Shown here one piece after another: positions 1 to 10,700 of a stretch of DNA of 64,000 nucleotides. Positions within the stretch are counted from its first letter, which is position 1; each line of letters starts with the position of its first letter. The stretch covers positions 4,012,501 through 4,076,500 of the forward strand of contig SMMW01000025.1 of assembly GCA_004794655.1 (NCBI GenBank), in the 5' to 3' direction. The position numbers and the translations under genes were made by a program. Source of the DNA: Marisa cornuarietis (lineage: Eukaryota; Mollusca; Gastropoda; Architaenioglossa; Ampullariidae). Below the pieces are notes generated by a model. The model ran no database searches and was not told the origin of the DNA. It was given only the letters and a program-made list of their open reading frames with translations.

Positions 1-3000
1 GTACAGAGGCCTCAGAATTACAGCGCAGGTGTCAGGAACATGCATGGTAATGTCTTTTTCATCCCGAACACTACTTCGTTGGGCTGCGAGACAAAATGCA
101 CTCGTCACAACATAAGCTCGACGTACAAGAACACGTCACAACGTGAGTCTCACGTGCCAGAAACGTCACGACGCGAGGTTTATCTGGTTATTTATTTATT
201 TACCAGAACCTATTGAACAAAACAAAGGCAGTAACAAATTTTAAAAAAGCGTTCTCCTTCGGCTTGGGTCATGAGTGAAGCTCTTACTTATGGGAATGGA
301 TAAGGGGTCGATGCGCAATTTCGGTCAGAGAGGTGGACAAAGGTTCTGACAGACCAGCCCTACGCTAAGGTAATCTGTTCGACCCCTCGCTCTCTCTTCG
401 TCAAGATAAGGACTCGAGTTCCTCTCGGGCCATCAGAAGGAAGAGCGCCTGACAGAAACAGTCCCTCAAACGACTGTTAGGCAGAAAGCAATAGACCAAC
501 CCTCCCAGGCCAAAGGCAACTGATTGAATGCAAATCGAAGCCATGATATTTCTTGTGTCGCCGGGCTATCAGCCAATTTGGTCAAATTAAAGTAAAACCG
601 TTGTGACGGACGGCGGCACTTGTAGCTGATAGATGGAATTATTTCCCGCTCCTGCTGCTGGCGAGAAAGCCACACGTGGATTTACGGTAATGCCTTTATT
701 TTGAGACTGCCCTCCCCTTCAAGACTCTACCCCCCCCAGGAGAGAGAGAATGCCGTAAAGGCCTGGTGAGTTTGAAACTACCCTTAAACTTGTTGTGACC
801 GTTGACAGTCCCATGTGCACGATGGTGAGTCCTCACTCCTTTGTGGCCAGACTCCACTCCGCGTCACCTTCCCCTATATAGCTAATACTGCGCGCCATTC
901 TTGAGCTGCTCCTTACATTAATAACACACATAATGGCGAGCCTTTTCATGGAGCTGGGAGCCGACTAACGACTTCATCTCGAGGCACAGATATTGTTCTG
1001 CTCTTTATAGGGCTAGGCTCAGATGAGAGATCGCCGCTACAGTAATGGCGCGGATATAGCCAAGCCTCTTCATAAACCAGAAAGCTCGTTTCAAGCCTCG
1101 TAGCCATTAGCTAACCCTCAAACCTCATCACATCTCCAGGCCAGGCACGATGTGGCGACCTTTGACATGGGTGAGCGACACAGGTTAGGTTATAGCCGGG
1201 CTTCAGACGTAGCGAAAGTTTAAGTTTTACGCATCTGGCGATTCAGGGGGCGGGGGTGGGCATCTCTGTTGATATCTTCACCCCTCCTCTCACTTTTATT
1301 CTCCCCCATAATCTCTAATCGTCTGGTGTGAGGGCTCACTAACGTATTCATTGTAGGATCTCTCAACAGTGACAGGGATAAATAATGTTTTAGGCTTCAT
1401 CTTCTGTCGCTGTCTCATTTTATTTCAATGCACGCTTTTATCAAACGTGACTCAGCCTCCTTTCCACATCGCTTCAAACTACCCCTTCACTTCTCCTTCC
1501 CTTCCCTCCTCCCCCGCACGCACAAACGGCCAGTTCTCTCAGCCTCATTAGTGTAGCTTCACGTGCAAAATGTTTCATGTCTGTCTTACAGATCTCACTG
1601 GTCTACAGACATGGGCTGTGCAATATTTGAACACATGAAATGCGCGTAAGATCGCAAGACAAAGCGTATGACATGCACCTATCGGCACAAACATCTTCCA
1701 GCTCAGAGAATCCAAGTGTATTGGTACGCTCGATGGGCCTACTCCTGCTGACTTTCTATTTTTCTCCCAGTGCAGCCATCTTGCTGATAAGGAAACGCAC
1801 TTTTGGTCACCGAGGCCTGAAAGGCGGAGGGCCGCTGGCTGGGGGGGAGGGGGGGCTGTGAGTTAGAAAGTGTCGCTCTCATGGCAGCATTATGACGAGG
1901 CGGCCAGCAAGCTCAGATTTATTATGCCGCGGGATAAATATTCGTGGTGAGATTCGATGGGAAAGCGCGCGAGACCTCCTGTGAGAAAACGAGTGGGCTC
2001 GGTATGGGAGAAAGGGTAGATTAGATCAACAATCGCACAAATTACTCTGCTGTTTGGTCAAATGTGAGTATAAATCATAGCATCCCGCCCAATGAGGTCA
2101 CGACCTCTCCGAATGGAATGTCGCGTGTAACAGCAACTCCGCGCCGCGAAAAACTTGGAAGCAGAGCAGCTTTGTGGTACTTAGCATGTACTCATGTGAC
2201 GCTCCGGGTCACCTCGATGGTGAGAGAGGTCAGCACCACCATGCCCTGCTGCTTGTCTGTGGCAGTCCCAGGAAAAAAAAAAAGCAGAATCGAATAAAGG
2301 GCTTGAGAGAACACACACACACACAAGAAAGTAACCCCTTGGAATGCCCTGGATACTGCGTATAACAGCTCACAGCGGGAAGGCGGATACATAAAAAAAT
2401 ATATAAATAAAAAGGGGGCGAAACTCGAGTCGTCATGGATGTAATCGGCTTCCACATCACTCCCGCCAAATGTTGATTGTTTCTTTGCTGCAAAGGACGG
2501 TGGCTGCAGACGGACTGCAGGGGGGGGCCACGGCGTCCTCATCCCTCGGTGACCAGCGCAGAAGAATGTGAGGCAGGGGGGCGAGTTTTCCAATCAAATA
2601 TTTGATCGCACATCACAAGGCAAGATCAGGGGGATCAGTCAGTAACCATTGACAGAAGCAAGAGTTCGTTCTAAGAGGTCCGCTCAAGTAATCTGCGATG
2701 GCTTTCTGGATCAAATGTTACAAAGTGTTGCACACACTTTCTTTTTCTTTTTCATTCACCTCGCACTTGCTTCCTTGTAACGTCCTTCCCCCCCACCCTC
2801 AAAATTGGTAAGGCCGGTGACCTGGATCAAAGAAGCAATATTAAGGGAGCCTCTTTCGTCCGTTTTGTTACTTTAATTAAATGAAGTGAAGAGGGTTCCG
2901 CGGGCATGTAAGGGGAGGCAATGCTATTGACAGGGCGGACAACTCGAATGTCAGAGCTGGAAATGGAGAAAGTTTTGCCGGTTTTGCCACGCTATGTGGC

Positions 3001-4535
3001 TGTCCCGTCCCTTGCTCTAGTCGTCTGGCTGATGGAGTGTGCAATGCTCTCTGTGTGCGGGGGGGGGGGACGCTGTTACAGTGTCAATGATATGCTGCTG
3101 CAATAAGTCAGCGCCTGCAAGTTGTTGTCCACCCCGTCCGCACCCCTTCCGCCCCACACACCCCTTGTCCGCTGTCCTCTGACTCATCCTTCGTAGCGCT
3201 TGCTCGCGTCTAAATCTCACATTTTGGCCGAGAAACCCGCGGGACTCTGGCAGCGAGAGAGGAAAAGCCGTGCAAGTGGAGAGAGGGTCCGCTGCCATTT
3301 GAAGGTGGTACGATCGTGTAATTCACGGCAGCGCTCTGGTCGCTGCAAGCAGTTCATCAGCTCCCTTGTCATTCAGCAGACAATTGTTTATGATTACATC
3401 CAGCTTCCCTGACCCGAAAGCCGCAATTTATTCTCTTGACTTGTCACAGGGTCTTGATTCACGGCTGAAGCTACTGGTGGCCGAACAAGCAACAGGGGCT
3501 GTCCATATATCCCAATTTTGGGACTGAAATAGAAACGGTTTCAATGTCAATGCGCGGGCAACCATAAACTTCGGGAGCGGTTGATATCGTCAGTTATCTT
3601 CGGATATTGAACGACACGACACAACACAACGTCGAATCAGTCCGCTCAAATCCTCGCCAGTCCTACTTCTCCTCATGTCTGTATGAAAGGACAAGAGGCA
3701 GATAACTAGACATGTAAAAGGGCAAGAGGGAAATAACAAGACAAGTGCACACACAAAGATCATCACATTGATCGCTGATGGCAATAAAGCGATGAAGATG
3801 CATCTACAAACCCAAGTGCTTTTTTGTGCCTAACGCTACCACCTTTCATCTGATGAGATTTCTCTTTGCTATCGCTCAGTTTAAAAAAAAGGCTGGGACA
3901 GCACTTTTTTTGGCTGGGTGGAAAGGTGGAGGGATGAAGGGTAAGAATCTCCATAAACGGAGTCAGTAAGCTGCTGCAAGAAGTCCCTGGACCGTGACAA
4001 AGAGACTAATTGAGTTTCTTTTTAAGGCAAGATCAAGGGCGCGCAGAGTCCCTCCCTGTCAATGTCATCACAGCCAGGGGGGTTAAAAAACAAAAAAGGA
4101 GAAAGCTATATCTACTCCATCAACGCCAAGAGGGACAGGAAGGCCCCTTTTTGCGGCTTTAGCCTCTGCTGCCAGTGTGATCGTGGTGGAGGCAGCGGCA
4201 TCCACAGGGTTTTTTTTCGCTCCGCTGCTGACGTTTCAAAGACGAGGTGAGGGGGGAGACAGAGGGAGGGGTAATTGCCTGGCCTGGCCCCACCGCTTGA
4301 TCAAAGCAGCAGACATGAGGCCCGAGTTGAAACTAATTTCCTGCAAAGTGGAAAGATGGATAAGTCCTTTTTTTTCTCGCTCCTGGTCTGCCTGTTGCTC
4401 ATCGGCTTCAGGTCCCCTTGTGTCCCCAGGGTCAGGGCCATGCAGCTGTGACCTTGAGACAGATCACCGACTCAGATCGAGCACGGACTTGTATTACTGG
4501 ACTGCTTGCAGACATTTTTTTTACAGTGAAGTCAT
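1..4535. other. No gene recognised (downstream of STPG2 exon 10)
   Basis: Only short open frames on both strands with no family resemblance, homopolymer G/C and T runs and a short CA tract near 2312. A minus-strand acceptor-like TTTTGTCTCGCAG ends at 84 with an open frame to the edge, but the peptide is not PG-repeat-like and I do not call it an exon. Confidence 0.6.
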
Positions 4536-4628
4536 AGAACGAGGCTGGTTATGAAATAGCTTCCGGTTTAGTCACGTTTCAGTTTAACTACTAGAACGAG
4601 GCTTCAGACGATACAGCTTCCGGTTTAT
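4536..4628. repeat. 57-bp tandem duplication
   Basis: AGAACGAGGCT recurs at 4536 and 4593, and AGCTTCCGGTTTA at 4558 and 4615, both at an offset of 57 bases. The start of a cluster of unrelated repeats that runs to 5430. Confidence 0.85.
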
Positions 4629-4756
4629 CACATTCATTGTTAAGGCTCGCCGAGACTAACAACGGAGGACTTCGCAAGAGGCTCAGCGTTGGTCTCGGCA
4701 GACAGACAGCAGTCCACCTATACACGTCCGTGGATCGAGCACCTTGCTCTCGCTTT

Positions 4757-4920
4757 CGTATTTCCAGCGCCTGTTGCGAAGACAGGTTCAGAGTTTGGTA
4801 TATTGTGCGGGCAGGTTTAAAGTTTAGTGTTTTCAGCGCCTGTTCATCAGACAGGTTCACAGCCATATATTTCCAGCGCCTATTGTGCAGGCAGGTTCAA
4901 AGTTTAGTCAGTGTTTTCAG
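4757..4920. repeat. Degenerate repeat built on TTCCAGCGCCTGTTG
   Basis: Modules TTYCAGCGCCTRTT and GACAGGTTCA or GCAGGTTYAAAGTTTAGT alternate several times (starts near 4761, 4831 and 4870). Unit lengths vary, so this is an irregular array rather than a simple minisatellite. Confidence 0.75.
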
Positions 4921-5213
4921 TACGAATGTTATACCCTTGCCACATTCTGCAACACAGCACTTGCCTATTTCATTCTGTCGTTGGCGGAAAAAAGCAAATC
5001 ATTCCTCTTTCCACTACACACCTTACTTTTCCCACTGGGGAAAGTGAAGAATGACACATTTAAGTCAAGAAGGAAAACGACTTTCACTACGAGGCTGTGT
5101 TTTAAGATCCACACTCAAGTTTCCACAAAAACAGACTTTTACAAATGTCGCCATCTGCTTCTGAAATTTCGCTCCCTGTTACCCGAAGTGCTCAGTGCAT
5201 TTGAGCAAGAAAC

Positions 5214-5429
5214 GTTCATCGCGCAAAGAATGATAAACAAGTTCATCGTGCAGAGAATGATAAACAAGTTCATCGTGCAGAGAATGATAAACAAGTTCAT
5301 CGTGCAGAGAATGATAAACAAGTTCATCGTGCAGAGAATGATAAACAAGTTCATCGTGCAGAGAATGATAAACAAGTTCATCGTGCAGAGAATGATAAAC
5401 AAGTTCATCGTGCAGAGAACGATGAAAAA
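5214..5429. repeat. 27-bp minisatellite, 8 copies
   Basis: Eight head-to-tail units starting GTTCATCGTGCAGAG and ending ATGATAAACAA. Units 2 to 7 are essentially identical; the first and last have substitutions. Because 27 is a multiple of three and no unit contains an in-frame stop, a frame stays open on each strand (plus: KFIVQRMIN repeated; minus: ILCTMNLFI repeated). Nothing in the flanks supports coding. Confidence 0.97.
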
Positions 5430-6240
5430 GCTACTCGGCGTGCTCGTGCTCGTACTCCCTGAAGACCACACTTCCCACGTGACGGGATTCGCGTGCCTTG
5501 TTGTGTATATTTCGTGAGGCCGCACCCCTAAACGCCACCCCGCCACTGGTGGGGGGCCCCTTGCGCTGAGTGTATACAGTTCCAGTCAGAACAGGGTCTG
5601 GTGATGTTCCTTACATGTCTTCATTAGAGTGCCAGTGCGCGGGCAATCTCTGAAGCTCTAAGAGGACAGCAGGTCTGCTGCACAACTGCCCAATTGCTCG
5701 CTACTTCAAAGACCCTCAGGGCGGTGTATCTCACCCAGAACGCGACGGCCACCATAAACAGGCTCAGTGGATCACAGGAGTGCCGACAGGCGCTGTAACT
5801 AAGCCTCCCCAGCACAGACCTACCAAAAACAACAATGTCGGCTAGGTGTAGTGTTGGCCATCAGTCACGCTGAGCAGGGAACCGAAAAGCGATGACCCGG
5901 TGTCCCTTAGCTGCTCGCAAGGGACTTGCAGGTCGCTCTAATGGCTTGTGTATGTTTTGTAATCGCTTGCTTGTGAGTTGTAATCACCATACTTTATCAC
6001 TCTGCAGCTTTCACACTGTAGGCGCGTTTAAGGATCCTAGGAATGACAGTGAAGAATTACATTAGTTTCTCTTCCGAAAAAATTACACAATGATAACAAA
6101 TTACACAGTAGGACTGAGAATTTGCATAATGTGAAGTAATAACAGCAAGCTGGGAAATTTCTCTCCAGAATAACCTTAGTTCTTACTCTCCCCTCACCGA
6201 AGTGTTTGAAACGCACCATTAAGAATGGGTGAGGCCGGCA
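5430..6240. other. No gene recognised
   Basis: Unique-looking sequence without a plausible exon on either strand. Confidence 0.6.
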
Positions 6241-6557
6241 CACAGGCATGTAGGGGTGGACCTTAATAGCTTGCACCTTAAAGGGCTTCACTGGCATGTG
6301 AGGTAAACTGCATGCACCTCAAAAGATGTCAAAGGCACGCAGGCATGTACTGGCAAATAGCATGCTTCACTTGCATGTGGGGTAGAGAGCGTGTACCTTA
6401 ACATACTCAACTGCCATGTCAGGCAAATAGCATTTACCTCAAAAGTTTTGCGGGCATGTGGGGCGAAGAGCATGTACCTTAAAAGGTGTCACTGCCACGT
6501 GCCTCGAAAGGTTTCACTACCATGTGAGGCAAACATCATGCACCTGGAAAGATCACT
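6241..6557. repeat. Degenerate minisatellite, about 40-bp unit
   Basis: Around eight diverged units built on GGCATGTGAGGC, AAATAGCATG, TACCTTAAAAG and GTGTCACT. One unit is shortened (near 6488-6515). Units differ from each other enough that the array must be old. Confidence 0.85.
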
Positions 6558-7229
6558 ACGAATCAACGGCCGTGGTCATAGCTCTACAAGACAGCCGTGC
6601 GTATCTTAGTGAAAATACGGAAATAGGAGTGTGTGTGTGTGGGGGGGGGGGGTGAGACAGCAGCATTCATTGCCTGCTCCCCGCTCTAATACACTTTCCA
6701 ACTAACGAAGCAGAGGCGTAAATTGTAAGCCAAAGATTAGGCACATCATCCATCTTCAGTGCCATGTCGTCGAAAGATGAAGCCTTCCTACCCCCACTTC
6801 TATTCATTTGTCCACAAAATAAATAAATAAATTGTGTATTTCTGCTATAATCTTAACATCAGTCTTTGCAGGCAGTTCTTTTTCGTCTGACTAGCTTGCA
6901 CTCTTCCTGGAGCTCTAAAGGTGGCAGTGTAGTTTATTGCATCAAGTTTATCTCACGCTTTCAGAAAACAAGGACCCGTTCACTACAGCTAAAGACATCG
7001 GACAGAGAAATAATCCGTTTAAAAAGTAGTGACAGTGACACCAGTCATAAGAAAACAAGTCCTGATCGTTGCCTCTAGTAAAGCTCATTTAAAAGAGTGT
7101 TTTATATCACACATTCTCTTCTTGCCTTAAGATAAACAAAGTGAATAAAAAAGCCTGAAAAAAAGAACAAAATAGTCTGTATGCCTGGCAGGTCGCTGTG
7201 GACCTCTGTGTTTATTGTGTTTGTTGTGT
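6558..7229. other. No gene recognised
   Basis: Contains TG and poly-G tracts (6629-6651) and a short AAAT tract (about 6819-6832). Nothing coding seen. Confidence 0.6.
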
Positions 7230-7308
7230 TAGTTGTATGTAAAGCACTTTGAGCCTGGCTGGTGCTGGGGAAAGGCGATATACAAATATGATGTTATTAT
7301 TATTTAAA
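7230..7308 (+). mobile_element. Retroposon 3' tail (L2/CR1- or SINE-like)
   Basis: The order TGTAAAGCACTTTGAG, then GGGAAAGGCGATATACAAAT and (ATT)n is the widespread 3' end of some SINEs and their partner LINEs (typically AAAGCGCTTTGAG ... AAAGCGCTATATAAAT ... ATT repeats). The 5' extent is not visible. It lies just left of STPG2 exon 10, plus orientation. Confidence 0.6.
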
Positions 7309-7573
7309 TATGCTGCTAAAATTGGTCGAGTTGTGAGGCAGACATGACAGGATTATCTCTTCACATCCATAAAATGCTTATTTCTTGAAAAATAATAAAC
7401 TTGTGGAAGCAGGTGCAACATTTCAAGACAGTCCAATACGGTCTAGATGAGTGCAAAAACCAATCAAATGAGCCTTGTCACAGCATGTCATCTCCCCCTT
7501 GCACTCTGTGCACACCACGCATTGTTTATCATACCAAGTGTTCACAAAGTGTGCACGTTGCTCGGAGGTTTAC

Positions 7574-7754
7574 CTGGATTATCGGGGTCGGGGCCGAGCT
7601 GTGACCCAGTGGTTGTGGCGAACCTGGAGGCGGCGGCCAGGAAGGACGTGTGTTTACGGCTGGCATCCACTGTGCGAGGTTTGGCGAACTCCACCTTCCC
7701 CTGAGACTTCACGAATGACTCTTGCAGGTTGTAGTAACCTGGGGCTGGCAGCTC
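7574..7754 (-). CDS. STPG2: STPG2 exon 10, tenth repeat (possibly the last exon)
   Basis: Acceptor TTTGTGTTCAG is followed by ELPAPGYYNLQESFVKSQGK, then KPRTVDASRKHTSFLAAASR and GPDPDNP. It joins exon 9 in phase 0 across 28.2 kb, and the join makes a natural repeat (AVK-ELPAPGYYNL). The donor-like GTAAACCTC at 7573 would end the exon one base into a codon. If it is not used, the frame runs on through GKPPSNVHTL to a stop ending near 7542, so this could be the terminal exon. I found no convincing further PG exon to the left. Confidence 0.88.
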
Positions 7755-10700
7755 CTGAACACAAAGGTGAGACATGTTTTATCGCAACCTGTAGGCTAAT
7801 GGAATGCTGGGAAATTTTTGATAATGAGTTTCCTACTGGAAACTTACAACTACTACATGCAACAGACCTTTCATGTCCTAAACAACTCACATATACTTTT
7901 TTGTACAAAACAACTTGAAAGATAAAAAACTTATTATAAAGGCGAAACTTTTGTACATCAAAGAATGAAAATCCAAACCATCCCAGGTAATAAGGTAAAA
8001 ATACCAAACTCATTTGCCTGACAAGTTTATAGTTTCGCGTGGATTTTTTTTTTTTTGGGGGGGGCGATGTATCGTGATAAATATTAACAATAAGAATACG
8101 CGAATTCATTCTAATGATGTTATTCTATACAATAATACAGCAGACTGACATCTTATCTTGAAAGAGACAGAGCCTGATCTCCCACACGTCCTGTTAGTCT
8201 TGATGTACTTAAGTTTAGGAGGCCAGTAACGCTGACGGAGATGTGAGAAACATCTGATACTCAACGGACTTTCATCTGTTTTCAGTGAAATGGCCAGAGG
8301 CAAAGGGCGAACAGTGCATGAGCGAGACACAGGGCATGTCTCTGCAATGTTTTAGGCTGAGATGGTACACATTAGATGGGTGCAGTCTCTAATGTTAGGT
8401 CAAATATTGTCGCAATGTCCCTGGATAAGAGGTCCCCTCTAAATGTGGGACAAGCTGCTAGACATGTTTCTCCGTTCAGCAGCCAAGCAGCCCGTTCATA
8501 GACGGAAACTGAAGCCGAGAACAGCATCTTGCAGAAGTTGTCATCATCTGTCCTTATGCTCCTTGGTCTTTATATCGTCCACTCTCGATGGTGTGACTGA
8601 GATCGTCTTGTTGAGACCTTTCAGCTTTTCGCGCGGTCTGTCCCTCCACAGCAGCGGACAGATTGCTATGATAGCTATAATGAGGTCTGTCATGACATTA
8701 AGATGGAACAGGAGATAATGCACTGCAGTAGACATACACCAAGCGACTGACTACCGCTAGAAAATCCTCCATATTAATGAACATCTTACATTTCACGGAT
8801 TCAACTAAATAACATGGCTATGCGAGAAATTGAAAATAAAACAGGTTGCTTTTGTGGTGACATTATTTAAGCCAAACAATATTCCTCTCTGAGTGAGAAG
8901 GGACGAAAATCTCCCACGAACTAAATAAACAAAGCCCACAAAAGTGCCAGAATTTAACCATGGCAGCCAAGCAAAAGCTGGCACAAGAACACAATATTAA
9001 CGAAAGGAAATGAGGCTGACACCCGACACACATGCTGGGCTTCAGTTCATTATGGTGTGCAGAGTGATCAGACTTTATGAGGCCACCTGCCCTTCCCTCT
9101 CCTCTACCCCCCCCCGCCTGTCTTGTTCTAAAAATTAAAGTCAAGATTCCATCAAAGAATTAATCCCTCCTGATCTCCGTCTGGGGGAGGGCCACACCCT
9201 GCAGGCGTCCATTTCTCGTGGAAAGCTTTCTTCAGTTTTCCCTGCTGACTGAAACTCGCCTGAACGCAAGTTAAACGTGCTTCACTTCAGTGTTATCATC
9301 AGTTCACCAGGCATGCAGTAAAGACACTCTTGTCGACAAGGTGCTTTATTTAAAACTCATTTTACTTAGCGTTCCTCCCTTGGTCGACGAAAAGCCACCG
9401 ACGCTCTCACTCTTTTCATCCGCATCTTGCGAGTTCTAGTCTAGCCTGTTTCCGACAAACGCGACTGGGACACAAAAGCGGAAGTTGTAACATTGTTGCC
9501 TAAAAGAATAATTTAACGTAGGTCACTGAATCACAACAAGCAAGAAAGCCAAAGCTTCAGTATCATAACAAGACAGGCGAACACCAGAGGAAGCGCTGTA
9601 GCCCAAGGCAACAAGAGAGGTTATGGATATAAACACCTCTGGCAATTGCTTATCTCTAGCCCACAATCCGGAAAACACACATTCCTTCGTAACGTTTCAC
9701 AGGCAGTTTTGTGATCGGCGGTATCATCAATATTTATCTTCTTATCGCGAAGAGAAACAAGACTTCGACATTTTGTGAGGAGCAAGCGGCCTGGTTTCGT
9801 TTTCGTCGTGACGCTCACGTGGACCAGCACGCGTCATCGCTGGGTGAAGCTACTGCGGCCAATCGTCACCAGAGCCACACACGCACAGATGTCCGGCACT
9901 GTTGAAAATCTGGTCCCTTGTGTGGTGAAGGCAGATGTGATGTGCTTGAGGCAAGTACCGTTAACATGGGAATGGCAAAGGATTGTTGGATTCGAGCGAT
10001 TCTAAAGAACTCCCTTTGAGGTTTCTCTAAAACGACAAGACGCTGGAAACAAACTACAGTCACTTCAGCCGGTATTTCTGATCTGCATCAGGCCCTCAAG
10101 GCCAGCAAGAAAATCACCGGCAGCCCGCTGTGGACGCTGACCGCCACCAGCTGAACTGGAGTAAGCTGCCCTCTTGGATAAAGCCGGAGACGGAAATGGC
10201 CACGAGGTCACGAGAGTCGGAGGGATGTTAGGGGAAGAGTGGGGGCGGGGATGGGGTGGGGGGGGGGGTCCGTGGAGTGCCGTGCAGAAGATCGGGGCGG
10301 GGGGTAAAGTTGGGAGGTCGGGCCAGAGATGCAACCCATGAGGTGTCTTGCGACTGGGACTGTCTGGAAATCCTGGATCAATTAGCTCGCCAGGATTTTC
10401 TGCCCTGTCCTTGTCCACCATTACTTCATAATCCTGCTGGAGTGAGACTGCGCGGCTTTCTGCAGCTGCTCATCTCGAACTAAACCCGACAAGGAAATCT
10501 CTCTTATCTGACGTTAATTGTGGAGTAGGGGGGAGGCTTCTCGTGTAGTCATTAACTAATATAGTCCAAACGAACACACGCGGGGCGTGCCACCTTGAAA
10601 TATTGCCTCCCTTTTCTCCAGCACGAGTTACTTATCGGTCTCTGTAAGCACGTGTTCCGAGTGACAGTCCGGCCAGCAGAATCTACTAGGGTACTGACAG

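Noticed and set aside
1..83. Minus-strand open frame after acceptor-like TTTTGTCTCGCAG, a candidate STPG2 exon 11
   Set aside because: The phase-compatible peptide (AQRSSVRDEKDITMH...) has no PG motif or other STPG2 feature, and the other frame stops soon. Chance acceptors are common.
4256..4300. Minus-strand GARPGNYPSL resembling a PG repeat
   Set aside because: No acceptor gives the phase needed after exon 10, and the rest of the frame is unlike STPG2.
4400..4450. Minus-strand GPDPGDTRGPEADEQQ open frame
   Set aside because: Lacks the repeat tyrosine, is low-complexity and has no phase-compatible acceptor.
4885..5517. 210-codon plus-strand frame through the 27-bp array
   Set aside because: Open only because the unit is a multiple of three; both strands are equally open and the flanks show no family resemblance.
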